Origin: UBA6197 sp047638075 | GTDB taxonomy: Bacteria > Pseudomonadota > Alphaproteobacteria > Rhodobacterales > Rhodobacteraceae | Assembly: GCF_047638075.1 (NCBI RefSeq) | Contig: NZ_JBLJBV010000066.1 | Coordinates: 1-64,000, forward strand | Direction: 5' to 3' | Length of the DNA stretch: 64,000 bases | In this document: one piece after another, positions 61,079 through 64,000 of the stretch | How the letters are laid out: every line of letters begins with the position of its first letter | How positions within the stretch are numbered: position 1 is the stretch's first letter | Notes under the pieces: model-generated | Seen by the model: only the letters and a program-made list of their open reading frames with translations | Told to the model about the DNA's origin: nothing | Database searches by the model: none | Position numbers and translations under genes: made by a program

Positions 61079-63538
61079 ATGCAATTTGCTTTTCGCTGGT
61101 TGGTCCGGTTTGTCTCGACGGGGCTATTGTTGCTGATAATCGGGCTGGCGGGGATCTATTATTTTGCCGCACGTTCGCTGCCCGATTATAATGCGACCTA
61201 TGAGGTCAGCGGCATTTCGGCCCCGGTCGAGATTGTGCGCACCACCGATGATGTGCCACATATTTTCGGTGCAGATGACGCCGATGTCTATTTCGCGCTG
61301 GGGCTCGCGCATGCGCAAGACCGGCTATGGCAGATGGTCATGCTGCGCCGCACGGTTCAGGGGCGTCTGGCCGAGGTCTTTGGCAAGCGCGCGCTGAAAA
61401 CAGACGAGTTGATGCGCAGATTTGATCTTTACACGCTGGCAGCCGCCTCTGTTGCTGCGCAAGATGACTATACGCGCGCGGCATTGGAGGCCTATGCCAA
61501 GGGTGTGAACCAGTGGATCGCGCAGGTCAATTCGGGGGCGTTGGGGCGGGGGGCGCCCGAGTTTTTCATCTTCAACAACGAAATTGCCTATTGGCAACCG
61601 GCGGATTCGATCGCGCTGCTAAAGCTGATGGCGGTTCAGCTTTCGTCGCAGATCGACGAAGAGGTATTGCGGGCGCGGGTGTCGATGCTGGGTCAGGGGT
61701 GGGTGCGCGACATCATGCCAGACATGCCCGGTAGCGGTGTGGCCGCCCTGCCCGACTATGCGGGCATTTTTCCGACCGCGCCGCGGGCGGTGAAGGTGGC
61801 GGGAACCGGGCGCGATGCCTTTTCGCCTTTCGCACCCCGCACGATGAGCGGCGCCTCAAACGCCTGGGCTGCTGCGCCGGAACGATCGGCGGCTGGTGGA
61901 TCGCTTTTGGCCAATGATCCGCATCTGGGGCTATCGGCCCCCTCGATCTGGTATCTGGCGCGGTTGGAACTGAAATCCGGCGGCGTGATCGGGGCAACGA
62001 TACCGGGAATACCTGCGGTATTGACCGGGCGAAACCAGCATCTGGGCTGGGGCATTACCGCCGCCTACGCCGACGATCAGGACATCTCGATGGAAGAGTT
62101 GAACCCGGCCGACCCCGAACGTTACCGCACCCCCGATGGTTGGAGCAAGTTCAAGACACGCCGGGCGATCATCTCGGTCAAGGATGCTGATCCGGTCACG
62201 ATCACATTACGGTGGTCGGGGAATGGGCCAATCTTGTCAGGCGGGCAATTCAACCTTTCGGCGGTGACACCCCCTGGACATGTGGCGGCGATCAACTGGA
62301 CGGCGCTTTCAGGGGCAGATACCTCGATGACGGCAGCGATGGGGCTGATGCAGGCGGGCAGCGTGGCGGATGGGGTGGCGGTTTCGGAACGTTTCATCGC
62401 CCCGGCGCTGAACCTGATTCTGGCCGACAGCAAAGGCGTGGGGATGGTGACAATTGGTGCGCTGCCAAAACGTGACCCCGCGCACAGCACGCTTGGACGG
62501 ATGCCAAGCCCCGGCTGGGAGCCCGCAAACCGATGGCAAGGCACCCTGCCCTATGCCGACAATCCGCGCTTTCTGGACCCTGAGGGTGGGATCGTTGGCA
62601 ACACCAACAACAAGACAATCGACCGGCCGTTCCCCAATCACGTCAGTTTTGACTGGGGCGACAGTCAGCGTGTCTTGCGCTGGCAACGCCTGATGGGGGA
62701 GCGAGAGGTCCATAGCCGCGAAAGTTTTATCGCGGCGCAGCTTGATACCGGCAGCCCGGCCGCACGGGGGCTGTTGCCGCTGGTCGGTGCGGATCTGTGG
62801 TATACCGGCGAGGCGGCCCCGGAAGGCACCCCCGAGCGGCAACGCCAACGCGCGCTGGAATTGCTGGCCGCCTGGGATGGCGATATGAGCGAACACCTGC
62901 CCGAGCCGCTGATTTACGCGGCCTGGATGCGGGCGTTGCAAAACCGGTTGATCCGGGATGAGTTGGGGCCTTTGGCCGCCGAGTTTCCGCATCTGGAGCC
63001 GCTATTCATCGAGCGGGTGTTTCGCAACACCGATGGTGCAGATCGGTGGTGCGACGTGATGCAATCGGCCCCGATCGAGTCGTGTACCGATATCGCGCGC
63101 CTGTCATTGGATGATGCCCTGCTGGATCTGACCGCCCGTTTCGGCACGAATGTCGAAAGTTGGCGTTGGGGGGATGTACATGAGGCGATGCATGACCATC
63201 CGGTTTTGGGTAAGGTGCCGGTGCTGAGTTGGGTCACCAATATTCGCCAATCGACCTCGGGGGGGGATTTTACCTTGATGCGCGGCGCTACGGTGGGGAC
63301 TGGGCCCAACCCCTTTGCCAATGTGCACGGCGCTGGCTATCGCGGGGTTTATGATTTTGCAGACCCCGACAGTTCGGTTTTCATCATTGCCACGGGGCAG
63401 TCGGGGCACCCATTGAGCCGGCATTATGATGATCTGAGCGAGTTGTGGCGCAGTGGTGAATATATTCCAATGTCCCTCGACCCCGATTTGGCGCGCGCGG
63501 CAGCGGCGGGGGTGACGTGGCTGGAACCGGCACCCTGA
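61079..63538 (+). CDS. Penicillin acylase-family Ntn hydrolase
   Basis: An 819-residue precursor of the S45 acylase family: N-terminal membrane/signal helix (residues ~8-30), alpha subunit to ~258, then the self-cleavage nucleophile Ser260 in SGASNAW starting the beta subunit, with GGSLLANDPHLGLSAPS and GNTNNKTI further on. The fold hydrolyses amides: penicillin G, cephalosporins or long-chain N-acyl-homoserine lactones (PvdQ/QuiP group). A large insert-bearing beta subunit and no side-chain specific residue can be read by eye, so the substrate is open. Periplasmic location is likely. Confidence 0.9.
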   Translation: MQFAFRWLVRFVSTGLLLLIIGLAGIYYFAARSLPDYNATYEVSGISAPVEIVRTTDDVPHIFGADDADVYFALGLAHAQDRLWQMVMLRRTVQGRLAEVFGKRALKTDELMRRFDLYTLAAASVAAQDDYTRAALEAYAKGVNQWIAQVNSGALGRGAPEFFIFNNEIAYWQPADSIALLKLMAVQLSSQIDEEVLRARVSMLGQGWVRDIMPDMPGSGVAALPDYAGIFPTAPRAVKVAGTGRDAFSPFAPRTMSGASNAWAAAPERSAAGGSLLANDPHLGLSAPSIWYLARLELKSGGVIGATIPGIPAVLTGRNQHLGWGITAAYADDQDISMEELNPADPERYRTPDGWSKFKTRRAIISVKDADPVTITLRWSGNGPILSGGQFNLSAVTPPGHVAAINWTALSGADTSMTAAMGLMQAGSVADGVAVSERFIAPALNLILADSKGVGMVTIGALPKRDPAHSTLGRMPSPGWEPANRWQGTLPYADNPRFLDPEGGIVGNTNNKTIDRPFPNHVSFDWGDSQRVLRWQRLMGEREVHSRESFIAAQLDTGSPAARGLLPLVGADLWYTGEAAPEGTPERQRQRALELLAAWDGDMSEHLPEPLIYAAWMRALQNRLIRDELGPLAAEFPHLEPLFIERVFRNTDGADRWCDVMQSAPIESCTDIARLSLDDALLDLTARFGTNVESWRWGDVHEAMHDHPVLGKVPVLSWVTNIRQSTSGGDFTLMRGATVGTGPNPFANVHGAGYRGVYDFADPDSSVFIIATGQSGHPLSRHYDDLSELWRSGEYIPMSLDPDLARAAAAGVTWLEPAP

Positions 63539-63550
63539 GCGGGCAGGAAC

Positions 63551-63602
63551 GGGGGGCGTCTGCCCCCCGCACCCCCCGGGAGTATTTGGCCAAAGAAAAG
63601 CC
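63551..63602 (-). repeat. Dispersed intergenic element, copy 3, with GC hairpin
   Basis: A 7-bp stem (GGGGGGC 63551-63557 with GCCCCCC 63562-63568, loop GTCT) stands beside GGGAGTATTTGGCCAAAG (63578-63595), ending 5 bp from the hflX stop on the minus strand. Hairpin plus AT-rich word recur near the stops at 60.09 and 58.14 kb. Confidence 0.6.
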
Positions 63603-63606
63603 AGGG

Positions 63607-64000
63607 TCACAGGGTGGCGAATTCGGCCTTTTGTCTGGCAGTCCAGCGGACCAGAAACCTGTGGCTGCTATCTTGCGGGGTTTCTTTTAAAATCACCCCC
63701 GCCTCATGCAGCCAGGCGCGGCGGCGGCCGTCGGCGTAGGGAAGGACCAGGGTTTCTTCGGTCTTTTCTTCGCCTAAGCGCTGGTCGATCACCTCAAGCA
63801 AGGCCTCGATTCCGTCGCCAGAAATGGCTGAAACGGCCTGCACATCGCCGCGGCGCGCGTCTTGCACCAAAAGCGCGGTGCGGGTTTCGGGCGAGAGGCA
63901 GTCGATCTTGTTCCAGACCTCGATCAGGTTCACGTCTTCGTCGACGCCCAGCGTTTCAAGAATGTCACCGACATCGGCGGCCTGTTCTTCGGTTTCGGGG
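63607..64000 (-). CDS. hflX: GTPase HflX, 3' part only
   Basis: The C-terminal ~130 residues of a GTPase, reading beyond the visible frame up to the window edge (…ETLGVDEDVNLIEVWNKIDCL). NKID is the G4 motif, VSAISGDGIEALLEVID the G5-like SA motif, and the tail (ETLVLPYADGRRRAWLHEAGVILKE) is HflX-specific. HflX binds the 50S ribosomal subunit and splits stalled or heat-damaged ribosomes. The P-loop part lies outside the window. It converges on the acylase gene. Confidence 0.82.
   Translation of the reverse strand, partial: PETEEQAADVGDILETLGVDEDVNLIEVWNKIDCLSPETRTALLVQDARRGDVQAVSAISGDGIEALLEVIDQRLGEEKTEETLVLPYADGRRRAWLHEAGVILKETPQDSSHRFLVRWTARQKAEFATL

Overview
The window looks like chromosomal DNA of an alphaproteobacterium in the Rhodobacteraceae (Roseobacter/Rhodobacter type). 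The evidence is the generally GC-rich coding sequence, alphaproteobacterial gene content (ZapA with an adjacent coiled-coil gene, DUF6456, DUF6477, IalB, DUF1223, class II DAHP synthase, a ChvE-free housekeeping layout) and the lineage-typical orders tmk-holB-tatD, cvpA-purF and yicC-gmk. No rRNA, tRNA, CRISPR array, intact insertion sequence or prophage was seen. Almost everything is core metabolism and cell-envelope biology. The assignments rest on reading protein motifs by eye, not on database searches.

Layout. 1-3.8 kb: tmk (3' end), holB, tatD, a PhnP-like metallo-hydrolase and an AEC transporter, joined mostly by ATGA overlaps. 3.9-6.0 kb: two tandem Lrp/AsnC regulators divergent from ilvC, with a palindrome between them. 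6.1-9.6 kb: an accessory-looking patch with an AT-rich hexapeptide acetyltransferase, a glycosyltransferase, a serine-less hydrolase-like protein and a small lipoprotein. 9.8-13.4 kb: pyrC, pyrE, and dnaB behind a perfect DnaA box. 13.5-20.2 kb: alr, an MlaE/MlaF-type ABC transporter without MlaD, a one-domain PqiA protein, radA, cvpA, purF. 20.3-26.2 kb: zapA plus a coiled-coil gene, tkt, a DMT exporter, a lipid A-type acyltransferase, DUF1223. 26.4-30.5 kb: acnA and lipA.

30.8-41.5 kb: DUF6456 regulator, DUF6477, HerA-like ATPase, a possible orphan small RNA, an IalB-type periplasmic protein, then a compact four-gene minus-strand unit (L,D-transpeptidase, LpxD, acyl carrier protein, beta-ketoacyl-ACP synthase) divergent from a YcbK-like DUF882 gene, and a short Hsp70-like protein. 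41.6-44.3 kb: modABC with two palindromes upstream. 44.6-51.6 kb: flippase, HAD phosphatase, gamma carbonic anhydrase, gmk, yicC, PAS protein, class II DAHP synthase. 51.8-58.1 kb: a GlxA-type regulator followed by a complete branched-chain amino-acid ABC transporter. 58.3-64 kb: guaA, a beta-hydroxyacid dehydrogenase, an Ntn-hydrolase acylase and the 3' part of hflX.

The best candidate for an under-described system is the 35.1-39.3 kb unit, which physically links a peptidoglycan/outer-membrane crosslinking enzyme with a dedicated-looking ACP, condensing enzyme and LpxD. Other points worth attention are the perfect DnaA box before dnaB, the orphan promoter/terminator pair between divergent genes at 34.1-34.2 kb, the Fnr-like site at 32.0 kb, the paired palindromes before modA, and an intergenic element that recurs next to stop codons at 58.2, 60.1 and 63.6 kb.
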